Assembly: GCA_050182275.1 (NCBI GenBank)
Contig: JBFXCK010000001.1
Span: 214,092 to 278,091 of the forward strand
DNA: 64,000 nucleotides
Reading direction: 5' to 3'
Origin: JBFXCK01 sp050182275
Lineage (GTDB): Bacteria > Pseudomonadota > Alphaproteobacteria > SHNJ01
Shown here: in pieces, positions 41,792-50,497 of the stretch
Position numbering within the stretch: position 1 is the stretch's first letter
Layout: the number at the start of each line of letters is the position of its first letter
Program-made: the position numbers and the translations under genes
The notes under the pieces: generated by a model
Told to the model about the DNA's origin: nothing
Seen by the model: the letters and a program-made list of their open reading frames with translations, nothing else
Databases searched by the model: none

Positions 41792-43693
41792 TTAAATTTG
41801 TGGTTTAGGCTCTAAGCGCGGGCCGGATGAAGGAATTGCTGATTTACGGGATCCCGTGGGCCTGTCGCTATTGCTGGCGCGGTCGCGATTTAAGGGATCG
41901 CCCTTCAGCAAGGTGTTAATCTCATCGCCCGATAAGGTTTCATAATCCAGCAAGCCGCGCGCTAAGGCTTCAAGCTCGTGCTTATTGGCGGTTAGAATAT
42001 CCATGGCGTGTTTATAGGCGGTATCGATAAGAAAGCGGGCTTCTTGATCAACCGTTTTCGCGGTTTCTTCCGACATCGGCTTTGGCCCATTGACCGAATG
42101 GCCCAAATACACTTCCTGGTCGCCGCCCGAATAAGACATAAAACCAAGCTTATCACTCATGCCCCATTCGGTGACCATGCGGCGTGCCATATCGGTCGCC
42201 ATTTTGATATCGCTTGAAGCGCCGGTGGTGACTTTCTCCGCGCCGAAAATTAATTCTTCGGCGATACGCCCGCCCATCGCCACCGCCAAATCGGCCTTTA
42301 ATTTGGCCTTGGAAGTGGAAAGACGGTCGCCTTCCGGCAAGCGCATGACCATACCCAAAGCCCGGCCGCGCGGGATAATAGTGGCCTTATGCACGGGGTC
42401 GGATTCGGGGCAATGGATCGCCACAATCGCGTGGCCGGCTTCGTGATAGGCGGTCAACTTCTTCTCTTCATCGCTCATGACCAGCGAGCGGCGTTCGCTG
42501 CCCATCATGACCTTATCCTTGGCCGCTTCCAGTTCGGCCATGGTGACATAGCGCTTGCCTTTGCGGGCAGCCATTAGCGCCGCTTCATTGACCAAATTGG
42601 CCAAATCGGCGCCGGAAAAACCGGGCGTGCCGCGGGCAATTGTTTTTGGATCGACATCGGGGCCTTGCGGAACTTTGCGCAAATGCACACTGATAATTTG
42701 CTCGCGGCCCTTCACATCGGGATTTGGCACCACCACTTGACGGTCGAAACGGCCGGGGCGCAAGAGGGCGGGATCCAACACATCGGGGCGGTTGGTGGCG
42801 GCCACGATAATGACACCTTCGTTCGATTCAAAGCCGTCCATCTCGACCAGCATTTGGTTTAAGGTTTGCTCGCGTTCATCATTGCCGCCGCCCAAGCCGA
42901 AGCCGCGATGGCGGCCGACCGCGTCGATTTCATCGATGAAAATAATGCAAGGCGCGTTCTTTTTGCCTTGTTCAAACATATCGCGCACGCGGGACGCGCC
43001 GACGCCGACAAACATTTCCACGAAATCCGAACCGGAAATGCTGAAAAACGGCACATTGGCTTCGCCGGCGATTGAGCGGGCGAGCAAGGTTTTACCGGTG
43101 CCGGGCGGGCCGACCAAAAGCACGCCCTTCGGTATTTTACCCCCCAAACGCTGGAATTTGCCGGGGTCTTTTAAAAATTCGACAATCTCCTGCAATTCCG
43201 CTTTCGCTTCATCAATACCGGCGACATCTTCGAAAGTGACTTTGCTTTTATTTTCATTTAACAGGCGCGCGCGCGATTTGCCAAAGCCCATCGCCTTGCC
43301 GGCGCCGCTTTGCATTTGACGCATGAAGAATACCCACACGCCGATGAACAGCAGCATCGGGAACCAAGAAAGCAAAACGCCCCAAACCCCGCCGACATTT
43401 TCCTCCGGCGGGCCTGCGGTGATTTTCACGCCCGCTTTAGTCAGGCGGTCGACCATATTGGGGTCATAAGGGCTGTAAGTCGAGAAAGGCACATTGGTAG
43501 TGGTGTGACCGCTGATGATCGAGCCGCGGATGGTGACTTCCGCCACCTCGTTTTTTTCCACTTTTTCGATGAATTCCGAAAATGCCCAATTATTGACCGG
43601 CTTATTGCGGCTGGCGTCATATAAATTGAACAGGCCAAAGATCATTAAGCCAATAATGATCCATAGCATAATATTCCGGGCGTTTTGATTCAC
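41792..43693 (-). CDS. ftsH: ATP-dependent zinc metalloprotease FtsH
   Basis: Membrane-anchored AAA+ protease that degrades unstable membrane and regulatory proteins. It has 633 residues. The start is GTG at 43693, with AAAGG eight bases upstream. TM1 is at about residues 8-24, a periplasmic domain follows, and TM2 is near 105-122 (WGVLLSWFPMLLFIGVWVFF). The AAA domain has Walker A GPPGTGKT, Walker B IIFIDEIDAVG, and the SRH region. The protease site is HEAGH in AYHEAGHAIVAIH. The C-terminal tail is Ser/Arg/Pro-rich. Its position after tilS is conserved. Confidence 0.97.
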   Translation of the reverse strand: MNQNARNIMLWIIIGLMIFGLFNLYDASRNKPVNNWAFSEFIEKVEKNEVAEVTIRGSIISGHTTTNVPFSTYSPYDPNMVDRLTKAGVKITAGPPEENVGGVWGVLLSWFPMLLFIGVWVFFMRQMQSGAGKAMGFGKSRARLLNENKSKVTFEDVAGIDEAKAELQEIVEFLKDPGKFQRLGGKIPKGVLLVGPPGTGKTLLARSIAGEANVPFFSISGSDFVEMFVGVGASRVRDMFEQGKKNAPCIIFIDEIDAVGRHRGFGLGGGNDEREQTLNQMLVEMDGFESNEGVIIVAATNRPDVLDPALLRPGRFDRQVVVPNPDVKGREQIISVHLRKVPQGPDVDPKTIARGTPGFSGADLANLVNEAALMAARKGKRYVTMAELEAAKDKVMMGSERRSLVMSDEEKKLTAYHEAGHAIVAIHCPESDPVHKATIIPRGRALGMVMRLPEGDRLSTSKAKLKADLAVAMGGRIAEELIFGAEKVTTGASSDIKMATDMARRMVTEWGMSDKLGFMSYSGGDQEVYLGHSVNGPKPMSEETAKTVDQEARFLIDTAYKHAMDILTANKHELEALARGLLDYETLSGDEINTLLKGDPLNRDRASNSDRPTGSRKSAIPSSGPRLEPKPQI

Positions 43694-43770
43694 AGAATTG
43701 ACCTTTCGATTATTTATTTAAGACCTTTCCACTATATCGTTATTATTGTTAATAATTCCATAGCAATCGC

Positions 43771-45111
43771 TCAAATTCTTGATGAAGAAAGAGCCGTTCG
43801 GGGCTTAAAAAAGCATTTAATTTCAATATCTTGCGTGTTTTCCCGGAAATGGCCCAATAAAGGGACAGCGAGAAGCCCATTTGAGTCGTATAAAGCAGGC
43901 AAACTTAAGCGCGCAGGGTGGGGAAGATCAAGGTGCGGTAAATTTTTGTTTTTTTTCACCTCGTTCCAGCCTTCTTGCCCTAATGCTTTCACCATCGTCA
44001 AAGTCGGGAGTATTTTTGCGGGCAAGCGGATTAAAAATCTTTGGTCCCAGTAAATTTCTTCTGCGAATGGGGCTTCTAGCGCCGCCGGCAATTCCGGTTC
44101 GCGGCAAATTAATACCATATGATGGTTTTCAGGAACCAACCAGCAGCCGCCCAAAGTTTTAGCCGTGGTAAAGGGCGTATCAATCATTTCCCGCCATAAA
44201 TTTTGCAAACTGTTAAAGCGGGGCACATAGCTTTCTCCGCCAATAGCGCGCAAGATTTGCGATAAAGCGCGCAAGCCAATTTCCTCGCTTTCTTGCCTTA
44301 GCAAGGCGGCATCGAGATAGCCGTAACCCTCGGAATAAAGCTCAAAACTTCGCACCAACGCTTTATTCGCCGCATCTTCCACCGCGCGCCGCGCGCGTTG
44401 CAGGCTGTCAATGGTTTTTTGTAAACGTTCCTGATCCAGCCCCAGTTTCGCTAAGGCGGGCCAAGATTGGCGCAATTGCACCCGCTCAAAGCGCTCATCC
44501 AAATTGCTGGGGTCTTGCAGCGGCTTTAGGCCGGATACTGTCACGGTCGCCTTCAGGCGCGCCGGTTCGATAGATAAAAGCGGCCGTAAAATCCGGCAAG
44601 AGTTGTGGTAAGAAAGAGCGGCCATCGCCGCTAGGCCATATAACCCGCTGCCGCGCGCCAGGTTTAAGAAAAAAGTTTCGGCCTGGTCTTGGGCGTGATG
44701 GCCAAATAATAAATGGCAAATTCCTTGGGCATGGCAAAATTTTGTGAGTAAATCATACCGCGCCTGACGGGCCAAAGCTTGAATATTTTGAGACGGCTTA
44801 CCGCCTTGCCATTTTAAAACGCGATGCTCGATATTTTGGCTTTTTAGCATTTGACCAACTTGCTCCGCCTCCTTGGCGGAGGAAGGGCGCAAACCGTGGT
44901 CGACGGTCAGCGCCGTGACTTTGCCGCCCTTCGCCTTGGCCCATTCATCGGCCAACAAACAAAGCGCCATGCTATCGGCGCCGCCCGATACGGCGATAGC
45001 TAAATGGGGCGATGATTCAAACGGCTCTAACTCTTGCATCAAAGCGGCGAATTCACCGGCGCTTAAGTTCTTGACTCCTTGATCCGCTGCAGGGGGGGTT
45101 AGGGGGTACAT
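43771..45111 (-). CDS. tilS: tRNA(Ile)-lysidine synthase
   Basis: Modifies C34 of tRNA-Ile2 (CAT anticodon) to lysidine so that it reads AUA. The 446-residue protein has the N-type PP-loop AVSGGADSMALC near residue 40, HGLRPSSAKEAEQV and LLFGHHAQDQAETFFLNLARG. The C-terminal domains are less conserved. Its start lies 13 bases inside cpoB, suggesting coupling. The tRNA-Met at 40176 is not its likely substrate. Confidence 0.93.
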   Translation of the reverse strand: MYPLTPPAADQGVKNLSAGEFAALMQELEPFESSPHLAIAVSGGADSMALCLLADEWAKAKGGKVTALTVDHGLRPSSAKEAEQVGQMLKSQNIEHRVLKWQGGKPSQNIQALARQARYDLLTKFCHAQGICHLLFGHHAQDQAETFFLNLARGSGLYGLAAMAALSYHNSCRILRPLLSIEPARLKATVTVSGLKPLQDPSNLDERFERVQLRQSWPALAKLGLDQERLQKTIDSLQRARRAVEDAANKALVRSFELYSEGYGYLDAALLRQESEEIGLRALSQILRAIGGESYVPRFNSLQNLWREMIDTPFTTAKTLGGCWLVPENHHMVLICREPELPAALEAPFAEEIYWDQRFLIRLPAKILPTLTMVKALGQEGWNEVKKNKNLPHLDLPHPARLSLPALYDSNGLLAVPLLGHFRENTQDIEIKCFFKPRTALSSSRI

Positions 45112-46079
45112 TGCAAGCGCTTGGCCTCGTCTTCGGCGCGCTTTAGCAAATTGCCGGCGGCCTTTGGATATTCGCGCAACAGGCGTTTTAAGGTAATGCA
45201 GGCATCATTTTTATTTTTCAACTGCGCCAGCGACAGGCCCAGTTTTAACAAGCCATCAGCCGCCTTCGGCGCTTTGGGGTATTGCTGATAGGCTTTTAAA
45301 AATTCAACCGAACTTTGCGCATAGTCGCCGCGCACATAATAAGTTTCCCCCAGCCAATATTGTGCGTTGGCGGCTAAAGCATCATTGGGGTGCTGATTCA
45401 AAAATTTTTTCAAAGCTTCTTCGGCCTTGTCATATTCCGCTTGTTGCAACAAGGTGAAAGCCTTGTCGTAATCGCTTTTTGCATCCGCGCTGGCGGGCGT
45501 TTCCACCTTAGGAAGGGCTTTGGTTTCTTTGGTGACGCCCAATTGTTTTACCGTGCTGTTTTTCGCCGGGTCGGTGGAAGGTTGTGCGCCATCATTTACC
45601 GGAGCAGGGGGCGTGCTGGCGACAGGCGGCACTAATGTTTCGGCGGGAACGGGGGTGACGGCGGCCGGCGGCGGGTTGGTTAAAGCTTTGGCGGCATAAA
45701 GCTGGGTTTCAATTTGCTGAAAGCGGATTTCCCAATCGCCGCGCAGCTTATCGAAATCTTTGCGTTGTTGCTGGTTTTTAAAACCCAGCTCTTCCACTTT
45801 GCCGGTTAAATCGCGTAAAGCGCTTTCCAGCGTGCTAAGGCGGTCTTCCAGGCGGTTGAGCGTGCTTTGCTGGCTGGACGAAGGCATATCGTCGTTACGC
45901 CGGGGAGAGCCGCGCCTGGCTTCAACCGGCGCTTCGCCTTTGAAAACTTGCAATTGCAAAGTTTGCAAATCGCGCTCATTGCGCTCGATGCGGGCCAATA
46001 AATTATCCAGATCCTTATCAACCGCATAAGCGGGCAGGGCAAAGAATAAAATTAAAGGCAGGAAGAGGATTTTTTTCAT
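45099..46079 (-). CDS. cpoB: Tol-Pal system protein CpoB (YbgF)
   Basis: Periplasmic protein that links Tol-Pal function with peptidoglycan synthesis during division. It has 326 residues. The signal peptide ends near AYA (residue 19), followed by a coiled-coil (about 22-115, KDLDNLLARIERNERDLQTL). A Pro/Ala/Thr-rich linker covers about 120-200. C-terminal TPR repeats follow (DYDKAFTLLQQAEYDKAEEA, YWLGETYYVRGDYAQSSVEF). It lies after pal, the conserved order. Confidence 0.93.
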   Translation of the reverse strand: MKKILFLPLILFFALPAYAVDKDLDNLLARIERNERDLQTLQLQVFKGEAPVEARRGSPRRNDDMPSSSQQSTLNRLEDRLSTLESALRDLTGKVEELGFKNQQQRKDFDKLRGDWEIRFQQIETQLYAAKALTNPPPAAVTPVPAETLVPPVASTPPAPVNDGAQPSTDPAKNSTVKQLGVTKETKALPKVETPASADAKSDYDKAFTLLQQAEYDKAEEALKKFLNQHPNDALAANAQYWLGETYYVRGDYAQSSVEFLKAYQQYPKAPKAADGLLKLGLSLAQLKNKNDACITLKRLLREYPKAAGNLLKRAEDEAKRLQCTP

Positions 46080-46126
46080 GTTCTATTACTAGCCCAAAAA
46101 ATTTGGCATTACCAAGGCATAAAATA

Positions 46127-46160
46127 AAAAACCGGCCGCCTTGAAAAGCAGCCGGTTTTT
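46127..46160 (-). terminator. Terminator after pal
   Basis: A 10-bp stem, AAAAACCGGC/GCCGGTTTTT, around a 14-base loop, ending in a T-run on the minus strand. It lies 17 bases past the pal stop and about 48 bases before cpoB, so transcription into cpoB-tilS may be reduced. Confidence 0.85.
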
Positions 46161-46176
46161 CTGGGAAATACGGAGT

Positions 46177-46704
46177 TTAGGACGACAAACGGTTGTCGCG
46201 CACCACCGTCACCGAGCGGCGGTTTTGTGCCCACGAGGCTTCGTTGGAGCCCACGACAGCCGGACGTTCCTTGCCATAAGAAATGACATCCAAACGGTTG
46301 GCGGCAATGCCTTGGCCGACCAAATAATCTTTCACCGCATTGGCGCGTCTTTCACCTAGGGCCAGGTTGTATTCGCGGGTGCCGCGTTCATCGGCATGAC
46401 CCTCGATTAAAATGTTCATGGCGTTGTAGCGCTTAAGCCAAGCAGCTTGACGGTCGAGCGTGGCCTTGGCTTCGCTGCTTAAATTATAACGGTCGAAATC
46501 GAAGAATACGCGGTCGCCGACATTGAGCACGAAATCATCATTCGAGCCGGGCCGTACATCGGCGCGGTTAACGCGGCCCTGAGCGTTTTGATCGCCGGCC
46601 ATGCCGCCGCCGCTGCCCATGGTGGAACTGGTTTGATCCATTGTGGTGCCGCAAGCGGTCAAAGCCACGGTCAGGAAAAGAACGGATAAGAAACTGAAAC
46701 GCAT
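46177..46704 (-). CDS. pal: Peptidoglycan-associated lipoprotein Pal
   Basis: Outer-membrane lipoprotein that binds peptidoglycan and TolB. Its 175 residues start with a lipoprotein signal whose lipobox is LTAC (Cys near residue 18). A Gly/Met/Asn-rich spacer follows. The OmpA-like domain has DRVFFDFDRYNLSSEAKATL and the peptidoglycan-binding signature ILIEGHADERGTREYNLALG followed by ERRANAVKDYLV. It has a likely promoter of its own at 46744-46772. Confidence 0.97.
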   Translation of the reverse strand: MRFSFLSVLFLTVALTACGTTMDQTSSTMGSGGGMAGDQNAQGRVNRADVRPGSNDDFVLNVGDRVFFDFDRYNLSSEAKATLDRQAAWLKRYNAMNILIEGHADERGTREYNLALGERRANAVKDYLVGQGIAANRLDVISYGKERPAVVGSNEASWAQNRRSVTVVRDNRLSS

Positions 46705-46743
46705 GCGATAGCCCCCTTATTCTCGCGGTTAAATCGATGTGTA

Positions 46744-46772
46744 TTTATAAAGCTGTCAGTGCTTATAATCAA
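46744..46772 (-). promoter_or_regulatory. Probable pal promoter
   Basis: On the minus strand, -35 TTGATT (46767-46772) and -10 TATAAA (46744-46749) are separated by exactly 17 bases, in the gap between tolB and pal. The -35 region also sits in a 6-bp inverted repeat, GTGCTT/AAGCAC (46759-46776). The -10 is 40 bases before the pal ATG. Separate expression of pal from tolQRAB is known in enterobacteria. Confidence 0.6.
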
Positions 46773-46782
46773 GCACCTAAAT

Positions 46783-48120
46783 TTAAGGAATTAAAGGCGA
46801 CCAGGCGGGATCCGAGGCGTCCATCGGCGTTGGCACCAGCTGTAAATTATGACCGGTTAAGTCGATCGAATAAAGGCGTGTGCGTCCGCCGCCGCCACTG
46901 GTGTCGGAAGGCTGCTGCCGAAAAAACATTAGCACCCGTCCGTTCGGCGCCCAGGTAGGGCCCTCATCCAAGAAGCTTTCCGATAATAAGCGTTCGCCCG
47001 AGCCGTCAGGGCGCATAACGCCGATATAAAACTGGCCATCCATTTGCTTGGTAAAGGCGATTAAGTCGCCGCGCGGGGACCACACAGGTGTTGCATAATT
47101 ACCACGCCCAAAGCTGATACGGTGTACATCGCTGCCATCGCTGTCCATAACATAAATTTGCTGCGAGCCGCCGCGGTCGGAATTGAAGGTGATATATTTC
47201 GCATCGGGCGAAAAGGAAGGCGAGGTATCGATGCCCGGATTTTCGGTTAAACGCTTCACCGCGCGGGTGCGCAAATCCATGCTGTAAATATCGGTATTGC
47301 CGCGGTTTGAGAGGCTCATAATCACGCGGTTGCCATCAGGCGAAAAACGCGGCGCAAAGGTCATGCCGGGAAAATCGCCCACCACTTCTTCACGGCCGGT
47401 ATCGATGTTGAGCAAATAGACGCGCGGTTGATCGCGGTAATAAGCGAGATAAGTAATTTCCTGGGTTGAAGGTGAAAAGCGCGGCGTTAACACCAAATTG
47501 CGGCCATCGGTCAAATAGCGGTGATTGGCGCCGTCCTGATCCATGATCGCCAAACGTTTGATACGTTTGTTCAAAGGCCCCGCTTCGGCGATATAAACAA
47601 TACGGGTATCGAAATAGCCTTCTTCACCGGTGATGCGCTTATAAATCGCATCGGCAATAATGTGGGAAACACGCCGCCAATTGGCGGGCTGGGTGAAATA
47701 GGCCATTCCAACCATTTGCTGTTCGCCGAAAATGTCCCACAACCTGAATTCCACCCGCAAGCGTCCATCGGGTTGCATATCGACCGCGCCACTGACCAAA
47801 GCTTGGGCGTTGATTTGCCGCCAATCGGCAAAGCGGGGCTGGGTTAAAAGCGCTTCGGGCGATTGAATGAAGGCGTTTTGGTCAAGCGCCTTGAACAGGC
47901 CAGAGCGTTCCAGATCGGCCGCAATCACCTCGGAAATATTGCTGCCCAATTTGCTGTTGCGGTCGCCCTTGGAAAAGAAATCGGCCACCGCAATGGGCAA
48001 GGGTTCGACTTGCCCGCGTGTAATATCGATGCGGATTTCGGCCAGCGCCGGAAAACAAAAACCAAGCGCTAGAAGCCCAGCATAGAACGCGGATCGAAAA
48101 CGATAACAGTAGTTTGCCAT
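46783..48120 (-). CDS. tolB: Tol-Pal translocation protein TolB
   Basis: Periplasmic beta-propeller protein that contacts Pal and TolA. It has 445 residues. The signal peptide ends near FPALA (residue 27). The N-terminal domain begins IRIDITRGQVEPLPIAVADF. The propeller carries repeated DG(S/T)xxHR-like and SPDG/SPRG blades (FSPDGNRVIMSLSNRGNTDI, YVMDSDGSDVHRISFG). The ATG is preceded by GGAG about nine bases upstream and overlaps the tolA 3' end by 52 bases. Confidence 0.96.
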   Translation of the reverse strand: MANYCYRFRSAFYAGLLALGFCFPALAEIRIDITRGQVEPLPIAVADFFSKGDRNSKLGSNISEVIAADLERSGLFKALDQNAFIQSPEALLTQPRFADWRQINAQALVSGAVDMQPDGRLRVEFRLWDIFGEQQMVGMAYFTQPANWRRVSHIIADAIYKRITGEEGYFDTRIVYIAEAGPLNKRIKRLAIMDQDGANHRYLTDGRNLVLTPRFSPSTQEITYLAYYRDQPRVYLLNIDTGREEVVGDFPGMTFAPRFSPDGNRVIMSLSNRGNTDIYSMDLRTRAVKRLTENPGIDTSPSFSPDAKYITFNSDRGGSQQIYVMDSDGSDVHRISFGRGNYATPVWSPRGDLIAFTKQMDGQFYIGVMRPDGSGERLLSESFLDEGPTWAPNGRVLMFFRQQPSDTSGGGGRTRLYSIDLTGHNLQLVPTPMDASDPAWSPLIP

Positions 48121-48902
48121 TGGTTGTATTTCTCCGGTGGTAGTTTAAGCGGCATGCATTTGGGATTCAATAACGCCCGCAACGCACTTTCTGCCGCAGC
48201 TCGGTAGAAGGGGTCAACATACATACGCGCTTCGTCAACAATTTTGGCGGCTTGCAAGCTCCCATCGGGGTTGAGCTGGGTACGGATTTCGACAATCAAT
48301 TCTTCCGGATTACGGGCGCCTGCCGGAATATTCCAGCAAGGCTCTAATTGGTGGCGCACCGCATCCATCTCGCTTACGCTTAACGGCAAGCTTGGCACAA
48401 AAGGCCCTTGGGAGGAAGAGGCGGTTTCAGGAGTCTGCGTTTCGGGAGCGGGTGCGGCTTTCTCCTGCTTAAATTTTTCCACAGTTTTTAAAACAGAAGC
48501 AAAATCATTAGCGGTTTTTTGCTCTTTGGGCTTTTCTTCTACCACCGGGGCCTTTTTCGGCTCGGTTTTGGATTTAGCGGCTGGCAAAGGCACCGCTTCC
48601 TCGATTTTTCGCGGCGGCGGCGCAGCTTCAATGGTTTTAGGCGATGGCTTGGCTTTTTCCTCAATGGCAGGAGCAGGCTTTGCCGCAGCTTTGGGCCGGG
48701 GCGGCGGTAAATTGGTAATATCGGAAACCGGCACAATATCGACAATGATGGGGGCCGGCACTTGGTCAATCGCCCGGTACCAACTAGGCAGGCTGGCAAG
48801 GCTGAATAATACAACGCTAAGATGAATCAGGAACGAAAACAAAATCCCGCGTTTTAAGCCTTGGGAAGACTGAGAAAGGGCAATCGCCGTGGCCATGCCC
48901 AT
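48069..48902 (-). CDS. tolA: Cell envelope integrity protein TolA
   Basis: Links inner-membrane TolQR with Pal and TolB. It has 277 residues. The single N-terminal membrane helix is at about residues 18-40 (GILFSFLIHLSVVLFSLASL). A long Pro/Ala/Lys/Glu-rich periplasmic arm follows (about 60-180). The C-terminal TonB/TolA-like domain (CWNIPAGARNPEELIVEIRT, ARMYVDPFYRAAAESALRAL) closes the protein. It sits between tolR and tolB. Confidence 0.92.
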   Translation of the reverse strand: MGMATAIALSQSSQGLKRGILFSFLIHLSVVLFSLASLPSWYRAIDQVPAPIIVDIVPVSDITNLPPPRPKAAAKPAPAIEEKAKPSPKTIEAAPPPRKIEEAVPLPAAKSKTEPKKAPVVEEKPKEQKTANDFASVLKTVEKFKQEKAAPAPETQTPETASSSQGPFVPSLPLSVSEMDAVRHQLEPCWNIPAGARNPEELIVEIRTQLNPDGSLQAAKIVDEARMYVDPFYRAAAESALRALLNPKCMPLKLPPEKYNQWQTTVIVFDPRSMLGF

Positions 48903-49337
48903 CTAGCGATTCGTTGTGCCGGGCAATTCCGCAACCAAGGCCACCTTGGTAAAGCCGGCGTTGTTTAAGATAGTCATGACTTCCATGATGCGGCCATAAT
49001 TCACCCGCTTGTCACCACGCACATAAATGCGGCTGTCATCCTTGTGACGCGTGATGGCTTGAAGTTTTTTCACCAATTCGGCGGCGCTCATCGACGTGTC
49101 TTGCAAAAATATTTTTCCGCTATTGTCGATGCTGACTACCAAGGGTTCGGTGCGTTCATTCAGCGCCGGCGCATTGGCTTGCGGCAAGTCAACCGAAACC
49201 CCGACCGTCATCAGGGGCGCCGCCACCATAAATACCACCAGCAGCACCAGCATGACGTCAACCAGCGGGGTGACATTGATTTCCACCATCGGCGAATACC
49301 GCCGCTTGCCGTGTTTTTTGAAAGCGCCCAAAGCCAT
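48903..49337 (-). CDS. tolR: Tol-Pal protein TolR (ExbD family)
   Basis: Component of the proton-driven TolQR motor. It has 144 residues with one membrane helix (about residues 22-42). The essential proton-path Asp is in NVTPLVDVMLVLLVVFMVAAP. The periplasmic domain contains the ITRHKDDSRIYVRGDKRVNYG stretch in part, and ends in ALVAELPG. It starts 3 bases after tolQ and ends directly before tolA. Confidence 0.97.
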   Translation of the reverse strand: MALGAFKKHGKRRYSPMVEINVTPLVDVMLVLLVVFMVAAPLMTVGVSVDLPQANAPALNERTEPLVVSIDNSGKIFLQDTSMSAAELVKKLQAITRHKDDSRIYVRGDKRVNYGRIMEVMTILNNAGFTKVALVAELPGTTNR

Positions 49338-49340
49338 AAT

Positions 49341-50054
49341 TTAAGCCGCCTTTTCATCAAGCCGGCGCGATAAAATCGCGCCAAATTCGCCGGCGAAAGC
49401 TTCCATACGGTTGGCATAGCGGTTCAAGTCGGCCGAGATTTTATTATAGGCAATCACGGCCGGAATCGCCGCCACCAGGCCCAAAGCGGTTGCAAATAAA
49501 GCTTCGGCAATGCCGGGGGCAACCACAGCCAGGCTGGTATTTTTGCTGGCGGCGATGGCGGCGAAGGAATTCATAATTCCCCACACCGTGCCGAACAAGC
49601 CGATAAAGGGCGCCGAAGATCCGACCGAGCCCAAAAAAATCATATAGCGTTCAATGCGCTCCATTTCACGTGTCGCGGTCACTTGCATAACGCGGTCGAT
49701 GCGCTGAGCAATGTTCGTGCTGGGAAGGCCCGCTACATTTTTGGTGCTGACCCGGCGCCATTCGCCCATTGCGGCGGCGAACAAGGCAGCCATCGGATCG
49801 CCGGGCTGCTTGCCAAGGCGGTCGTACAGTTCATCGAGCGAGCGGCCCGACCAAAATTGATCTTCAAATTCGTCGGCCTGGGAGCGAAGGCGGCGCAAGC
49901 GCCACATTTTATCGAAAATAATCGCCCAACTCCAAAACGACATTAAAACCAAGATCAGCAAAACGGTTTTGACAATTCCATCGGCTTGCAAAAATAAACC
50001 GATAACCGATAAATCGGCGGCGCCGCTTTGAGCTAAACTAACAGTATCAACCAC
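49341..50054 (-). CDS. tolQ: Tol-Pal protein TolQ (ExbB family)
   Basis: Inner-membrane motor protein forming a proton channel with TolR. It has 237 residues and three membrane helices, at about 22-42 (VKTVLLILVLMSFWSWAII), 140-160 and 175-200. Typical segments are GSVGSSAPFIGLFGTVWGIM and APGIAEALFATALGLVAAIPAV. It follows ybgC, the classical ybgC-tolQRAB order. Confidence 0.97.
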   Translation of the reverse strand: MVDTVSLAQSGAADLSVIGLFLQADGIVKTVLLILVLMSFWSWAIIFDKMWRLRRLRSQADEFEDQFWSGRSLDELYDRLGKQPGDPMAALFAAAMGEWRRVSTKNVAGLPSTNIAQRIDRVMQVTATREMERIERYMIFLGSVGSSAPFIGLFGTVWGIMNSFAAIAASKNTSLAVVAPGIAEALFATALGLVAAIPAVIAYNKISADLNRYANRMEAFAGEFGAILSRRLDEKAA

Positions 50055-50077
50055 ATTTCACCTCTTATGAAAAAACT

Positions 50078-50497
50078 TTAAGCCGCTTGCAGGTACGGTT
50101 GCAATTTCTCCCGTAATTCTTCCGGCAAACGCTGTGTTTTGCCCAAGGTTGTAACCGCAACCAACGTAACCTTCAGCCGCGTTAATACGGCATCTTGATG
50201 CCGGATAATTTGCTCCAGGCCCAAGGAAGCCCCACCCATATGAAGCAAATGAGTGGTAATCGTCAATTCTTGATCCAATTTTGCCGGTGCTAGATATTCT
50301 ATATCGCAATTCCGTACGGCGAAAATAAGGCCGTGAGTATATTGCAAATCGGCCACGGAATAGCCCAATTCGCGCAGCCATTCACAACGCGCCCGTTCGG
50401 CGTAATTTAAGTAAGCCGCGTGATATACCACGCCGCCGGCATCGGTTTCGGCATAATAGACACGGCAATGGTACAGGCTTCCGGCGGTTTTAGCCAT
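50078..50497 (-). CDS. ybgC: Acyl-CoA thioesterase YbgC, Tol-Pal associated
   Basis: Hotdog-fold thioesterase of 139 residues. The catalytic-site region is VYYAETDAGGVVYHAAYLNY, with the Asp and His of the 4HBT family, then ERARCEWLRELGYS. It acts on short-chain or malonyl-type acyl-CoA in characterised relatives. It is the first gene of the Tol cluster and overlaps ruvB by 8 bases. Confidence 0.94.
   Translation of the reverse strand: MAKTAGSLYHCRVYYAETDAGGVVYHAAYLNYAERARCEWLRELGYSVADLQYTHGLIFAVRNCDIEYLAPAKLDQELTITTHLLHMGGASLGLEQIIRHQDAVLTRLKVTLVAVTTLGKTQRLPEELREKLQPYLQAA

Noticed and set aside
48244..48825. 193-codon plus-strand frame opposite tolA
   Set aside because: Mirror of the low-complexity Pro/Ala/Lys arm of TolA, with no ribosome site or homology pattern.
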